Source: an uncultured Eubacteriales bacterium | GTDB lineage: Bacteria; Bacillota; Clostridia; Christensenellales; Aristaeellaceae | Reading direction: 5' to 3' | Assembly (NCBI GenBank): GCA_900320085.1 | Contig: ONRC01000013.1 | Span: 17,051-65,094, forward strand | DNA: 48,044 nt | Part shown: positions 9,239 to 17,929 of the stretch, piece after piece | Numbering within the stretch: the first letter of the stretch is position 1 | How the letters are laid out: each line of letters opens with the position of its first letter | Notes under the pieces: generated by a model | The model's input: only the letters and a program-made list of their open reading frames with translations | Told to the model about the DNA's origin: nothing | Database searches by the model: none | Made by a program: the position numbers and the translations under genes

Positions 9239-9979
9239 GTGTTTATTGAGGACGACGGTATCAAGCTGGTCGCAAAACTGGATATGCCCGCTCCCGCTGA
9301 GGGAAAGCATCCGCTCGTTATTATCATTCACGGATTTACCGGATACAAGGATGAGCCCCATCTGCTTGCGGTTTCCAAAGCGTTGAATGAAATTGGCTGC
9401 GCCACGCTGCGGGTGGACATGTACGGCCACGGCGCCAGCGGGGGAGAATTCAGAAACCACACCCTGTACAAATGGGTGACCAACGCCTTGACCGTGATCG
9501 ATTACGCCCGGAGCCTGGACTTTGTCACGGATATTTATCTGTGCGGCCACTCTCAGGGCGGGCTGACGGTCATGCTTGCCGCGGCAATGAAGCACGACGC
9601 GATCAAAGGGATGATCGCCATGTCGCCTGCCTGGATGATTCCGGAAGCTGCAAGGAATGGAACGCTGCTGGGCGAAAGCTTTGACCCGGAGCATATTCCC
9701 GATGAACTGCCCGCTTGGGGCGGCAGGACGCTGGGAGGAAACTATGTGCGGGTCGCGCAGACGATTCGCGTGGAAGAAGCGATCGACCGATTTGCAGGGC
9801 CGGTTTTGATCGTTCATGGCGACCAGGACGGCGCTGTTCCGGTAGAATACGGTATCCGGGCAGCGCAGCGGTATCGGAACAGCAAGCTTGTCCTGATTCA
9901 GGGAGACGGACACTGTTATGAGCATCATCTTGACCAAGCGGTGAAAGCTGTCAGGGACTGGATGAAGGAAAAAGTGTAA
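9239..9979 (+). CDS. Alpha/beta hydrolase, feruloyl/cinnamoyl-esterase-like
   Basis: A 246-residue cytoplasmic serine hydrolase starting at GTG 9239 with AAAGGATG upstream. The oxyanion region is IIIHGFTGYKDE, the nucleophile is Ser105 in GHSQGG, the acid is Asp197 in HGDQDGAVP, and the base is His225 in GDGHCYEHHLD. Overall length, the HGFTG motif and the RVDMYGHGASGGEF stretch resemble the Est1E/LJ0536 cinnamoyl esterases of gut bacteria, which release ferulate from plant cell-wall arabinoxylan or pectin. A general dienelactone-hydrolase-like esterase is the alternative. The fibre-degradation context (GH43-type enzyme and PL11 nearby) supports the esterase reading. Confidence 0.78.
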   Translation: MFIEDDGIKLVAKLDMPAPAEGKHPLVIIIHGFTGYKDEPHLLAVSKALNEIGCATLRVDMYGHGASGGEFRNHTLYKWVTNALTVIDYARSLDFVTDIYLCGHSQGGLTVMLAAAMKHDAIKGMIAMSPAWMIPEAARNGTLLGESFDPEHIPDELPAWGGRTLGGNYVRVAQTIRVEEAIDRFAGPVLIVHGDQDGAVPVEYGIRAAQRYRNSKLVLIQGDGHCYEHHLDQAVKAVRDWMKEKV

Positions 9980-9989
9980 TCGCACAGCA

Positions 9990-10028
9990 AACTCCCCGCG
10001 CCTGAAAAGACGCGGGGAGTTTTTTTTA
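9990..10028 (+). terminator. Rho-independent terminator after the esterase gene
   Basis: Stem ACTCCCCGCG/CGCGGGGAGT with a 10-base loop, followed by eight T. On the minus strand the same stem lies just past the stop of the glycosidase gene ending at 10057, but its T tail there is weak. Confidence 0.9.
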
Positions 10029-10056
10029 TTCAGAGCGAAATACCGTCAATCCTCAA

Positions 10057-12063
10057 TCAGTGAATCGCGTCGGAGTGGCCGATACCAAACAGCTCGTTCT
10101 GCTTGCGGTTGGTGCTGCTGTTATAGTTGCCGGTCACGTTGATCTGCTCGCCCATGAAGATGAGCACGGAGGTGGCGCCGCCATCCAGGTTGATGGCGCT
10201 GGTGCAGCCAAGCTCGGCCATCTTTTCACCCAGCCAGATGCAGCTTTCGCCTTCGGTGACGCCCTTGCGCTTGCCCTCGGCCACGACGACTACATAATGA
10301 CCGGGCTCCACGATGCCAAAACCCGTGCGGGGGTTGGGCGTGTTGCCGAATTCCTTGGAGCGGGGAGACACTTCGCCGTTCTCCACCAGGATGGGGCCGA
10401 AGGACAGGGTATCCGTCGCGCCCTTGCTGAGCAGCTCCTTGGCGGTGATTTCGGCGTTCTTGTGCAGGCTCACCGACCCGTCGGGGTACAGCGCCATCAC
10501 GTCCAGCGGCGGATACACGGTGGAATTGGCCTTCTTGGGCCGGTCATAGAACACTTCGCCGTCGCGGATGATCAAACCAATGGGATAGGCGTAGCTTTCC
10601 TCGTGATCCCGCTCGATACGGTAGATGAAGTAGTCGGAGTTGATGGCGAACACCAGCTGATGCTGCTTGGCGATTTTTTCAGGCAGTTCCTTGTAGCGGT
10701 CGCCGTAGGACTTATAATGGTCCTTGTCGAAGGGGTAGAAGTCAAATAATTCGCTGTTGTCCTTGGCAAACACTTCAGCCTCGTACCAGCGCAGCTTGCC
10801 GCCGGAGGAATTGTTGCCCTCAAAGCGTTTGATCTCGATACGCAGGGTCTGGGAGGCGTACAGCCACAGGCCCTCGGCTTCGTTGGCGTAGACAAATTCA
10901 TTCTGCCCATCCGGCAGGAAGCCCTGAGCAGTCAGGGCGGGATAATGCTCGTTCAGGCTGCTTTGATCGACGGTGCCGGTGAAGCCCTGGGCGTCGTCAG
11001 GCTCTTCCACATACAGCGGAATACCGCCGCTCTGGGATTGCGCTTCGTCCTGGCCATCGTCGGTCTCCTCGCCCGTGTAATAAAAGCTGTCGTCCACTTC
11101 GGGGATCGAACCGACAGGGTACACGTCGGGATCGTCCGTCAGGTTTTCTTCGTCCGAGAAATCAATGATCGGGATACCGCCGCCCTGCTGAGGTTCGGCG
11201 TATTCCTCCACGGGTTCCTGTTCAACGGAAACTTGTTCCACGACCGTCTCCTGAACAGCGGGGACAGGAGCGACATAGGCGCCGCCGGTCGGCAAAAGCT
11301 GGTACGGGTTATCCATGCTGCCGCTGCCCGAACCAATGCTCAGAAGACTCAGGTTCACATATACGGTGGGGCGAACGCCCAAATCGCTGTTGCCGGTGGA
11401 GATGCGGCCAATCTTGCCCTCGTCCATCACCCGGCGCTGCTCATGGGGGTAGTCCACGGAGCGGGTGCGGCTCCACCATGGGCTGTACTTGTGCCCCTTG
11501 GAATAAATGTAGAGCGGCTTCCAGCGGCCTTTGTTGTTGGTCTTGGGCAGCTCGAAGATGGGAGGATCGGGCAGGATCTTGGCGTAAGCGGTGCTTTCGC
11601 ACAGGCGCGCGTTATTGGAGGAAAAGCCGATGGAGGCGTCCTTCATCTCGTCGGAAGTGATCAGGGTCACCAGCGCATTGTCCTCGGTGCGGTTCACCAG
11701 AGCGGCCTGCTCCTCGTCGGTGAAAGCGTCGTTGATGAACACGCTGTTCAGGTACAGGTACAGATCGCTCTTTTCCCAGCCCTGATAATGCTCGTAGTCC
11801 CCATGCACCGGGGAGCCGAACAGCACGTATTCGCTCAGCAGCCAGGCTTCGTTGTTGTCGGCCCGCAGCACGCGCCACAGGATAGGCCGCACCGTACCGT
11901 CTGCATCGGTAGGGTAGGAGCCAAACGCCACGTATTCATACCCCGCGCCTTTGGAATACCCGTGCAGCGTCGCATCGGCAAAAGCGGGAACCACGGAAGC
12001 AACCGTCAATACGACCGTCAGGAAGATCAGAAATAGGTGCTTGCTTTGTAAAGTGTTTCGCAT
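10057..12063 (-). CDS. Secreted protein with DUF6273 and phosphodiester glycosidase (NAGPA-like) domains
   Basis: About 668 residues. A signal peptide (FLIFLTVVLTVASVVPAFADA) is followed by a DUF6273-type domain (about 40-260; YEYVAFGSYP, PILWRVL, GVRPTVYVNL). Next is an acidic linker rich in Glu, Gln and Pro (about 265-365). The C-terminal NAGPA domain (about 430-668) has FAINSDYF, NPRTGFGI and INLDGGATS, the hallmark of phosphodiester alpha-GlcNAcase-type enzymes. The protein is probably exported and may cleave sugar phosphodiesters in wall polymers or exopolysaccharide; the substrate is unknown. The second ATG (12063) is preferred because GAGGG lies 6 bases upstream; 12069 is the alternative. 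Confidence 0.8.
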   Translation of the reverse strand: MRNTLQSKHLFLIFLTVVLTVASVVPAFADATLHGYSKGAGYEYVAFGSYPTDADGTVRPILWRVLRADNNEAWLLSEYVLFGSPVHGDYEHYQGWEKSDLYLYLNSVFINDAFTDEEQAALVNRTEDNALVTLITSDEMKDASIGFSSNNARLCESTAYAKILPDPPIFELPKTNNKGRWKPLYIYSKGHKYSPWWSRTRSVDYPHEQRRVMDEGKIGRISTGNSDLGVRPTVYVNLSLLSIGSGSGSMDNPYQLLPTGGAYVAPVPAVQETVVEQVSVEQEPVEEYAEPQQGGGIPIIDFSDEENLTDDPDVYPVGSIPEVDDSFYYTGEETDDGQDEAQSQSGGIPLYVEEPDDAQGFTGTVDQSSLNEHYPALTAQGFLPDGQNEFVYANEAEGLWLYASQTLRIEIKRFEGNNSSGGKLRWYEAEVFAKDNSELFDFYPFDKDHYKSYGDRYKELPEKIAKQHQLVFAINSDYFIYRIERDHEESYAYPIGLIIRDGEVFYDRPKKANSTVYPPLDVMALYPDGSVSLHKNAEITAKELLSKGATDTLSFGPILVENGEVSPRSKEFGNTPNPRTGFGIVEPGHYVVVVAEGKRKGVTEGESCIWLGEKMAELGCTSAINLDGGATSVLIFMGEQINVTGNYNSSTNRKQNELFGIGHSDAIH

Positions 12064-12094
12064 ACTCATCCCTCATTTGAAATTTGTACGCTTT

Positions 12095-12123
12095 AGTATA
12101 CCATATTTCTCCTGATCTCACAA
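12095..12123 (-). promoter_or_regulatory. Promoter of the NAGPA-domain protein gene
   Basis: Minus strand TTGTGA and TATACT are separated by 17 bases, about 30 bases before the start codon. Confidence 0.65.
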
Positions 12124-12151
12124 GACGGGAAATTGGGAATTTACAGACGAC

Positions 12152-12194
12152 TGAAAAAAACAATGCGCTCCTCCTGCATCGGAAAGAGCGCATT
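12152..12194 (-). terminator. Terminator after the methyltransferase gene
   Basis: On the minus strand, AATGCGCTC pairs with GAGCGCATT across a 15-base loop, followed by GTTTTTTC. Confidence 0.88.
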
Positions 12195-12211
12195 GGGCAG
12201 CCGAAAGAATT

Positions 12212-12772
12212 TCAAATCTTATCCCTTACCACGTCAATCTGACCCGGCTTCCAGCCGACGATCGCGCCGCACAGGCCGGTGGCGCGGAAGGAAACCTCCC
12301 GGAACCCCGCCTCCTGCATCAGACGCATGATTTCGCGCCGACTGAATTCCCCGTCCCCGCGGAACGCCAGCAGCCGCGAGGACATCACAAACTGTCCCCC
12401 CGGACGCAGCACGCGGATCACTTCATCCAGGATGCGCTTGGGTTCGCCTTTCATGTGGGCGGGCAGCATCACCACATCGAACGTGTTGTCCCGCCAGGGA
12501 ATATCCTCCATCCGGGCAGGGATCACATCGGCTTCGCCCAGCATTTCGCTGATGGCCCGGGCCTGATCTGCGCCCTTGCACATGCCGCAAAGCGTCAGCT
12601 TCAATTGATCGTTCAGGTGCGCCAGCATCTGGCCGCTGCCGCAGGCCATGTCCAGAATTTTATCGTGCTCCTCTATCGCCGCCCAGGACACGCACGCCCG
12701 CATGGCGGCATTCATCCGCTGATTCACGCCCTCCAGTGAGTATCGTCCCACCGTTTGCGTTTTCGTCAGCAT
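12212..12772 (-). CDS. Class I SAM-dependent methyltransferase
   Basis: A 186-residue Rossmann-fold methyltransferase. Motif I is ILDMACGSGQMLAHL and post-I is LCGMCKGADQARAISE. Motif II is the NTFDVVMLP region and motif III is VLRPGGQFVMSS, where VLRPGG is typical of Methyltransf_11. The substrate is not recognisable; ubiquinone/menaquinone-type and small-molecule methyltransferases share these features. The ATG at 12772 is chosen because GGAGG and AGGAAG lie just upstream; longer frames start inside the leader. It is transcribed alone from the promoter at 12836-12864 to the terminator at 12152. Confidence 0.82.
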   Translation of the reverse strand: MLTKTQTVGRYSLEGVNQRMNAAMRACVSWAAIEEHDKILDMACGSGQMLAHLNDQLKLTLCGMCKGADQARAISEMLGEADVIPARMEDIPWRDNTFDVVMLPAHMKGEPKRILDEVIRVLRPGGQFVMSSRLLAFRGDGEFSRREIMRLMQEAGFREVSFRATGLCGAIVGWKPGQIDVVRDKI

Positions 12773-12835
12773 ACTGCATCTTCCTCCCTCCGGGAAATTC
12801 CTGCGCGTGAAGCGCATCGTTTCCATGACTTCACT

Positions 12836-12864
12836 ATTATAACATACTTTCTCAATAATTGCAC
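12836..12864 (-). promoter_or_regulatory. Promoter of the methyltransferase gene
   Basis: Minus strand GTGCAA, 17 bases, TATAAT with an extended TGT before it. Twenty-six or more of about 33 bases match the hydrogenase operon promoter at 43883-43911, including much of the spacer. Confidence 0.65.
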
Positions 12865-12972
12865 GTATTTTTGTAATATTTTTTTAATTATTTTAGAATA
12901 ATTTTGACACAATTCGTCTTCCACAAGATCATGTGGCATCATTTTCGTACAAACACAGGATAATGACACAAT

Positions 12973-13004
12973 AAAAAACCCCTGTTCCGGAGTGGAAACA
13001 GGGG
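12973..13004 (-). terminator. Terminator after asnS
   Basis: On the minus strand, CCCCTGTT pairs with AACAGGGG across a short loop, followed by six T. Confidence 0.88.
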
Positions 13005-13037
13005 ATCAGAATAATATGTTACAAATATATTACAAAA

Positions 13038-14423
13038 TTAGAATTCCGCGCTGCCGGTGGTGCGGGGGAAAGGAAGCACATCGCGGATGTTGGAAACGCC
13101 GGTCAGGTACATGATCAGGCGCTCAAAGCCCAGGCCGAAACCGGCATGGGGGGTGGTGCCGTACTTGCGCAGCTCCAGATACCACCAGTAGGAATCCTTG
13201 TCCAGCCCCAGCTCGTCGATGCGGGCTTCCAGCACATCCAAGCGCTCTTCGCGCTGGCTGCCGCCAATCAGCTCGCCAATGCCGGGCACCAGCACGTCCA
13301 CGGCGGCGACGGTCTTGCCGTCGTCGTTCTGGCGCATATAGAACGCCTTGATTTCCTTGGGATAGTTGTATACGCACACGGGACAGCCGAAGTGCTCCTC
13401 AGCCAGATAGCGTTCATGCTCTGTCTGAATATCCATGCCCCAGTGGACGGGATATTCGAACTTTTTGTCTGCCTTCAGCAGGATATCGATGGCGTCGGTG
13501 TAGCTGACGCGGGCGAACTTGCTGTTCACCACGTGCTGCAACCGCTCGATCAGGCCCTTGTCCACGAAGCTGTTCAGGAATTCCATTTCCTCAGGGGCTT
13601 TCGCTAATACGTCAGCGATGACGTACTTGAGCATATCCTCGGCCAGCTCCATATCGTCTTCCAGGTCGGCGAAGGCGATTTCCGGCTCGATCATCCAGAA
13701 TTCCGCGGCGTGGCGGGGCGTGTAGGATTTTTCAGCGCGGAAGGTGGGCCCGAAGGTATACACGTTGCGGAAGGCCTGGGCGAAGCACTCCACGTTCAGC
13801 TGGCCGGACACGGTCAGGTTGGCGGGCTTGCCAAAGAAATCCTCCTTGTCCAGCACCTTGCCGTCCTCGCCCTTGGGCAGGTTGTTCAAGTCCAGGGTGG
13901 TGACCCGGAACATTTCGCCCGCGCCCTCGCAGTCAGAGGCGGTGATGAGGGGAGTATGCACATAGACGAAGCTGCGCTCCGCAAAGAAGGCGTGGATGGC
14001 CTGGGCCGCCAGGGAACGGATGCGGAACACGGCGCTGAACAAGTTGGTGCGGGGCCGCAGATGAGCCTGGGTGCGCAGGTATTCCACGGTATGGCGCTTC
14101 TTCTGCATGGGGTAGCTGGGGTCGCAGGCACCGACCACCGTTACTTTGGTGGCCTTGATTTCAAAGGGCTGCTGGGCGTCCGGGGTCAGGGCCAGCGCGC
14201 CGGTCACCTCGATGGCGCTGCCCAGGGTGATTTTCACCACGTCGGCAAAGTTATCCAAATTCTGTTCGCACACGACCTGAACGTTCTTAAAGAAGGTACC
14301 GTCGTTGAGGGCGATAAAGGCAAAGGCTTTGCTGTCGCGCACCGTGCGCACCCAGCCGGATACGGTCACTTCCGTTCCGTCGGCAGGGGTCTGGCGGAAC
14401 AGGGAACGGACTGAATAGTTCAT
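13038..14423 (-). CDS. asnS: Asparaginyl-tRNA synthetase
   Basis: A 461-residue class IIb aminoacyl-tRNA synthetase that charges tRNA-Asn. The N-terminal OB-fold anticodon-binding domain (about 15-105; [20 protein letters not shown]) is followed by the catalytic domain. Motif 2 is FRAEKS with [11 protein letters not shown], and motif 3 is [21 protein letters not shown] and [13 protein letters not shown] are AsnS-type substrate-binding segments. The ATG at 14423 follows GGAGGTTTGATCCC. No T-box is seen upstream; instead a palindromic repeat fills the 150-base gap to the glucokinase gene. Transcription may come from hprK-glcK or from a weak promoter inside that repeat. Confidence 0.96.
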   Translation of the reverse strand: MNYSVRSLFRQTPADGTEVTVSGWVRTVRDSKAFAFIALNDGTFFKNVQVVCEQNLDNFADVVKITLGSAIEVTGALALTPDAQQPFEIKATKVTVVGACDPSYPMQKKRHTVEYLRTQAHLRPRTNLFSAVFRIRSLAAQAIHAFFAERSFVYVHTPLITASDCEGAGEMFRVTTLDLNNLPKGEDGKVLDKEDFFGKPANLTVSGQLNVECFAQAFRNVYTFGPTFRAEKSYTPRHAAEFWMIEPEIAFADLEDDMELAEDMLKYVIADVLAKAPEEMEFLNSFVDKGLIERLQHVVNSKFARVSYTDAIDILLKADKKFEYPVHWGMDIQTEHERYLAEEHFGCPVCVYNYPKEIKAFYMRQNDDGKTVAAVDVLVPGIGELIGGSQREERLDVLEARIDELGLDKDSYWWYLELRKYGTTPHAGFGLGFERLIMYLTGVSNIRDVLPFPRTTGSAEF

Positions 14424-14442
14424 GGGATCAAACCTCCATTTT

Positions 14443-14571
14443 TAGTGTGCAGAGTGGAGTGTGTAGAGTGGAGTTTTATCTTGTCCGCAGTCATGCGCTG
14501 CTATTCAGTAACACGAATGGGAAAACACAAAATTAAACTTCACACTTCACTCTCCACACTCCTAACTCTTT
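14443..14571. repeat. Palindromic intergenic element, divergent member of the GAGTTCAGAG family
   Basis: The left arm, starting AGTGTGCAGAGTGGAG, and the reverse complement of the right arm (GTGTGGAGAGTGAAG) are imperfect copies, with about 45 unrelated bases between them. Arm composition and the GTGTGCAGAGT start resemble the elements at 17807 and 25974. It fills the gap between the ROK gene and asnS. Confidence 0.6.
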
Positions 14572-14575
14572 CAAT

Positions 14576-15520
14576 TTATTTTCCCAGCATCGCCGCGCCG
14601 ACGATCCCGGCTTCATTGCCCAGCTTAGCCAGGGCCAGCTTGGGGATGGGCAGGGCCTTGAACATCTGATACCGGGGCAGGAGCGCCGCCACGTTATTGA
14701 GCAGGAAGTCGCCAGCGTAGCTCACGCCGCCGCCCAAGACGATGATGTCCGGGTCAAAAAACGCGGTAATGTCATTGATGGTCATGGCCAGATATTTCAC
14801 GAAGGAATTGAATACCCGAAGGGCGGACGCATCACCTTCCTTCGCGGCATCAATGACCAGCTTGGCGTTGACCCGGTTAATGTCCCCGCCCGCTTTTTTC
14901 AGGATCGCGGTGTCGGGGAAGGAATAGCACTCCTGCTTGGCAGTGCGGATCAGCGCGGTGGCAGAGCAGTAGCGCTCCACGCAGCCGTTGTTGCCGCAGG
15001 TGCAAGGCGCGCCATCGGGCACCAGGGTCATGTGGCCGATTTCGCCTCCGCGCCCGTGAGCACCCGCCCAGGGACGGCCGTTGATCACGATGCCGCCGCC
15101 CACGCCGGTGCCCAGGGTGATCATCACGCTGCTTTTGTATCCGGCGCTGACGCCGAAATAGCTTTCCGCCAGGGCGGCCACATTGGCGTCGTTGTCCAGG
15201 AATACGGGCTTGTTGATATATTTCTGCATCTCCGCCCGCAGCGGCACGTTGATCCACCCCAGGTTGGTACAGTTGAACACCACCCCGCTGTCGCCCTGGG
15301 CCACGCCGGGAATGCCGATGCCGATAGAAGCGATATCCGCTTCCGTCAGTCCCGCCTTGGTGACGGCCTTCATCACGCAGGCCGCCATGTCCCGAATCAC
15401 TTCCTGATAGGGCCGTTCCGCCAGGGTCTTGGCCGAGGTCTCCGAAAGAATGGAGCCCGCTTCGCTCACCACGCCCACGGCGATATTCGTACCGCCCAGA
15501 TCAATGCCGATGTATACCAT
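14576..15520 (-). CDS. ROK-family glucokinase
   Basis: A 314-residue sugar kinase. IGIDLGGTNIAVGVV is the ATP phosphate-1 motif. LDNDANVAALAE contains the catalytic Asp, and LGTGVGGGIVING is phosphate-2. EIGHMTLVPDG with CTCGNNGCVE is the ROK zinc site, and VLGGGVS closes the adenosine pocket. It most likely phosphorylates glucose to glucose-6-phosphate in the cytoplasm. AGGAGG precedes the ATG at 15520. It follows hprK by 24 bases in the same operon, placing glucose entry beside the carbon-catabolite-control kinase. Another hexose as substrate cannot be excluded. Confidence 0.9.
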   Translation of the reverse strand: MVYIGIDLGGTNIAVGVVSEAGSILSETSAKTLAERPYQEVIRDMAACVMKAVTKAGLTEADIASIGIGIPGVAQGDSGVVFNCTNLGWINVPLRAEMQKYINKPVFLDNDANVAALAESYFGVSAGYKSSVMITLGTGVGGGIVINGRPWAGAHGRGGEIGHMTLVPDGAPCTCGNNGCVERYCSATALIRTAKQECYSFPDTAILKKAGGDINRVNAKLVIDAAKEGDASALRVFNSFVKYLAMTINDITAFFDPDIIVLGGGVSYAGDFLLNNVAALLPRYQMFKALPIPKLALAKLGNEAGIVGAAMLGK

Positions 15521-15544
15521 AGCGTAAAGCCTCCTGCCTGAACT

Positions 15545-16456
15545 TTATTGTTCCATCTGTTCGCTCAGCCGGCGGTCCAATTCCTTGGCTGCGGAATAAC
15601 CCATTTGCTTTAGAGAGAAATTCCGCGCCGCTACTTCGATGACCACGGCTACGTTGCGGCCTGGCTGGATGGGCAGCACCACCTGAGGCACGCGCACGTC
15701 CATGATCGTGGTAAAGTCATCCGTCAGCCCCAGCCGGTCATAGGCTTTCTTTTCCTTCCAGGGCTCCAGGTGAATGATTAAGTCAATGGTTTTGCTGGTG
15801 AGCACAGCGCTGATGCCGTACATCGCTTTGATGTCGATGATGCCGATCCCGCGAATCTCCATCAAATGGCGCACCATTTCCGGCGCTTCGCCGATCAGAC
15901 GGTTTTCCGTGATGCGGCAAATGTCCACCACATCGTCCGCCACCAGCTGATGCCCGCGGCGCACCAGCTCCAGTGCGGCTTCGCTCTTTCCCACGCCGCT
16001 TTCGCCGGTAATCAGTACCCCCATGCCATACACGTCCACCAGCACGCCATGCAGCGTGGCGCGGGGCGCCAGACAGCGGTTCAGATAGTTCATAGCGTTG
16101 GCGATGAAGCGGGTGGTCACCTGAGGCGTACGCAGCATCGCCGTATCATACTTGGCGGCAAGCTCCATCATGTCGTGGGAAGGCAGCATCCCCCGGCAAA
16201 TGATCATGCAGGGGACATGATACGAAAAGAACGCTTCCAACCGCTTGCGGCGCACGTCGTCCGTCAGGGATTCCAGATAACTCATTTCCGTCAGGCCCAC
16301 CACCTGGGGCCAGTCATGGGGAAAATGTTCATAAAATCCGACAAACTGCAATCCGGGCCGGTTAAATTCGGCGGCGTGGATATCCCATTCCTTTTGCGAG
16401 GTCGGGCTGAGCACCTGCAATTTCAGGGCCTGAATAAAGCTTTGGGCGTTGATCAT
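15545..16456 (-). CDS. hprK: HPr kinase/phosphorylase
   Basis: A 303-residue bifunctional enzyme that phosphorylates Ser46 of HPr with ATP and reverses this by phosphorolysis, the central switch of carbon catabolite repression in Firmicutes. The N-terminal domain spans about 1-130. HGVLVDVYGMGVLI (His136) leads into Walker A GESGVGKS (151-158). The catalytic aspartates are in VADD (174-175), and the family signature EIRGIGIIDI starts at 200. ATG 16456 has a GGAGG site. A strong promoter lies 37 bases upstream, and the ROK glucokinase is cotranscribed downstream. Confidence 0.96.
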   Translation of the reverse strand: MINAQSFIQALKLQVLSPTSQKEWDIHAAEFNRPGLQFVGFYEHFPHDWPQVVGLTEMSYLESLTDDVRRKRLEAFFSYHVPCMIICRGMLPSHDMMELAAKYDTAMLRTPQVTTRFIANAMNYLNRCLAPRATLHGVLVDVYGMGVLITGESGVGKSEAALELVRRGHQLVADDVVDICRITENRLIGEAPEMVRHLMEIRGIGIIDIKAMYGISAVLTSKTIDLIIHLEPWKEKKAYDRLGLTDDFTTIMDVRVPQVVLPIQPGRNVAVVIEVAARNFSLKQMGYSAAKELDRRLSEQMEQ

Positions 16457-16492
16457 GCGATGCCTCCGGGAAAATCAAAGGATACAAAAAAC

Positions 16493-16521
16493 ATTATAAT
16501 CTTCCTCTGCTTTCATTGCAA
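16493..16521 (-). promoter_or_regulatory. Promoter of the hprK-glucokinase operon
   Basis: Minus strand TTGCAA and TATAAT are separated by 17 bases. It lies between the capA-like stop and the hprK start. Confidence 0.75.
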
Positions 16522-16535
16522 GGGAAAACGGAATA

Positions 16536-17657
16536 TCAGCGGAAAATCGACGCAGGCACAAATTCCTGCAAGGCGCCGATGCCTTCCACATAGGGATTCA
16601 GGTTCAGGTTGCCAGGCGTACGGTCACGCTTGATAGCGTTGAGCACAAAGTCTGCGTCCTTGCCGGTGGCGGGCATGGGCTGGTAATAATTCCGCAGGTC
16701 CCCGGCCTTGTCCTTGCCGGTGGCCACGACGATGGGAATGATGTTCAGCTGGTGGCCCAGGTATTTATTGTTTTCGTCGAAGGATAGGGTAAACTGGGCG
16801 AGGTAAGTATAATTGGTAGGTTCGCCCATGGCATTGTTCTTGATCTTGGAATTGCCGCCGAACACGAAATTGCCCAGGCCCCACAGGATGGTTTTGTCCC
16901 CTTCCTGCTTGATGCCCTGGATGGTGTGGGCATGATTGCATACGATCAGGTCGGCGCCGAAATCAAGCATTTTTCCGATCAGTTTGTCCTGTCCGCCACC
17001 CCGGTCATAGCGCACGTCGTATTCGATGCCGGCGTGAGGGAAGCCGATGATCAGGTCCACGTTCTGGGCGCGAAGCTGTTCAAACGCGGAGGACAGGATG
17101 CCAATCTTGTCCCACCAGCTTTTTTCATACATGGAGACAAAGCCGATTTTAATGCCGTCCTTTTCATACACAAACACTTGGTTGAACTCGTTTTCCGAGC
17201 CAAACCAGCCGATATCGTTGGCCTCCAGCGTTTCCACCGTGGACCGCAAGCCGGCCATGCCGTAGTCCATGGAATGATTGTTGCCCAGAGAGCAGGCTTC
17301 GATGCTGGCGTTTTTGAGCATCTGCACGTAGCTGGTGTCTCCCCGGAAAGCATAGGTTTTTTTTGCGCGGCCCACATCGGAATTGTACAGCGTGCCTTCC
17401 AGGTTGATGACGGTCAGATCGTCCTTGGCGAAAATATCCCGCACCTTTTCAAAGGGATAGTCCATGCCGTACTGCTGCACGAAGGCGTCAAAGCTGGTGG
17501 CCTTGCCGCGCTCCCGGTCGTCAATGCCCAGGGTGCAGTCACCGGTAAAGGTGATCACGATCTGCTTGGGGGCCTCGTATTTCACCGCGTCCGCCTGCGC
17601 GAAGGGAACGCAGGAACCAATCAGAATCAGCGTCAAAAGGAAAGCGATTCGGCGCAT
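16536..17657 (-). CDS. CapA-family secreted metallophosphoesterase-like protein
   Basis: A 373-residue protein with an N-terminal signal peptide (residues 1-22, ending AQADA). The CapA domain (Pfam PGA_cap) shows ITFTGDCTLG, INLEGTLYN, SLGNNHSMDYG, IGFPHAGIEYD, CNHAHTIQG and GLGNFVFGG. These carry the Asp, Asn and His residues of a metallophosphoesterase-type site. CapA was named for poly-gamma-glutamate capsule synthesis, but single genes like this one, without capBC, are widespread and their role is unsettled. The gene stands alone, with its promoter near 17731-17760. Confidence 0.88.
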   Translation of the reverse strand: MRRIAFLLTLILIGSCVPFAQADAVKYEAPKQIVITFTGDCTLGIDDRERGKATSFDAFVQQYGMDYPFEKVRDIFAKDDLTVINLEGTLYNSDVGRAKKTYAFRGDTSYVQMLKNASIEACSLGNNHSMDYGMAGLRSTVETLEANDIGWFGSENEFNQVFVYEKDGIKIGFVSMYEKSWWDKIGILSSAFEQLRAQNVDLIIGFPHAGIEYDVRYDRGGGQDKLIGKMLDFGADLIVCNHAHTIQGIKQEGDKTILWGLGNFVFGGNSKIKNNAMGEPTNYTYLAQFTLSFDENNKYLGHQLNIIPIVVATGKDKAGDLRNYYQPMPATGKDADFVLNAIKRDRTPGNLNLNPYVEGIGALQEFVPASIFR

Positions 17658-17730
17658 AGGGGTCTCCTTTCAAAACAGAAACAAATTGCGGAGAAAGCAA
17701 ATGCAGTTCCGCTGAAAGAATTACCTATTT

Positions 17731-17760
17731 AATATATCGCAGATTGGGGGTTTCTGTCAA
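17731..17760 (-). promoter_or_regulatory. Promoter of the CapA-like gene
   Basis: Minus strand TTGACA, 18 bases, TATATT (17 bases to an overlapping ATATAT). Confidence 0.6.
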
Positions 17761-17806
17761 TCCCCGGATTTTTGCCGGTGTGGAGAAAAACCAAGCGGAT
17801 CATGAG

Positions 17807-17916
17807 CGTGCAGAGTTCAGAGTACAGAGTGCAGATTGAAATGACCAGCCAAGGATACGCATACATGGCAGAAACACAATCTAATCTGTACTTTGAACTC
17901 TGTACACTGTTCTCTC
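17807..17916. repeat. Palindromic intergenic element of the GAGTTCAGAG family
   Basis: The left arm is GTGCAGAGTTCAGAGTACAG. The right arm, read in reverse complement, is GTACAGAGTTCAAAGTACAG and continues ATTAGATTG. The loop contains AGCCAAGGAT...ATGGCA, matching the loop of the element at 25974. It lies just past the uvrA stop, with no ORF inside worth calling. Confidence 0.8.
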
Positions 17917-17929
17917 GATCTCCACGTTT

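Noticed and set aside
14424..14575. T-box leader upstream of asnS
   Set aside because: No TGGTACCGCG-type motif or antiterminator/terminator pair; the gap is filled by a palindromic repeat.
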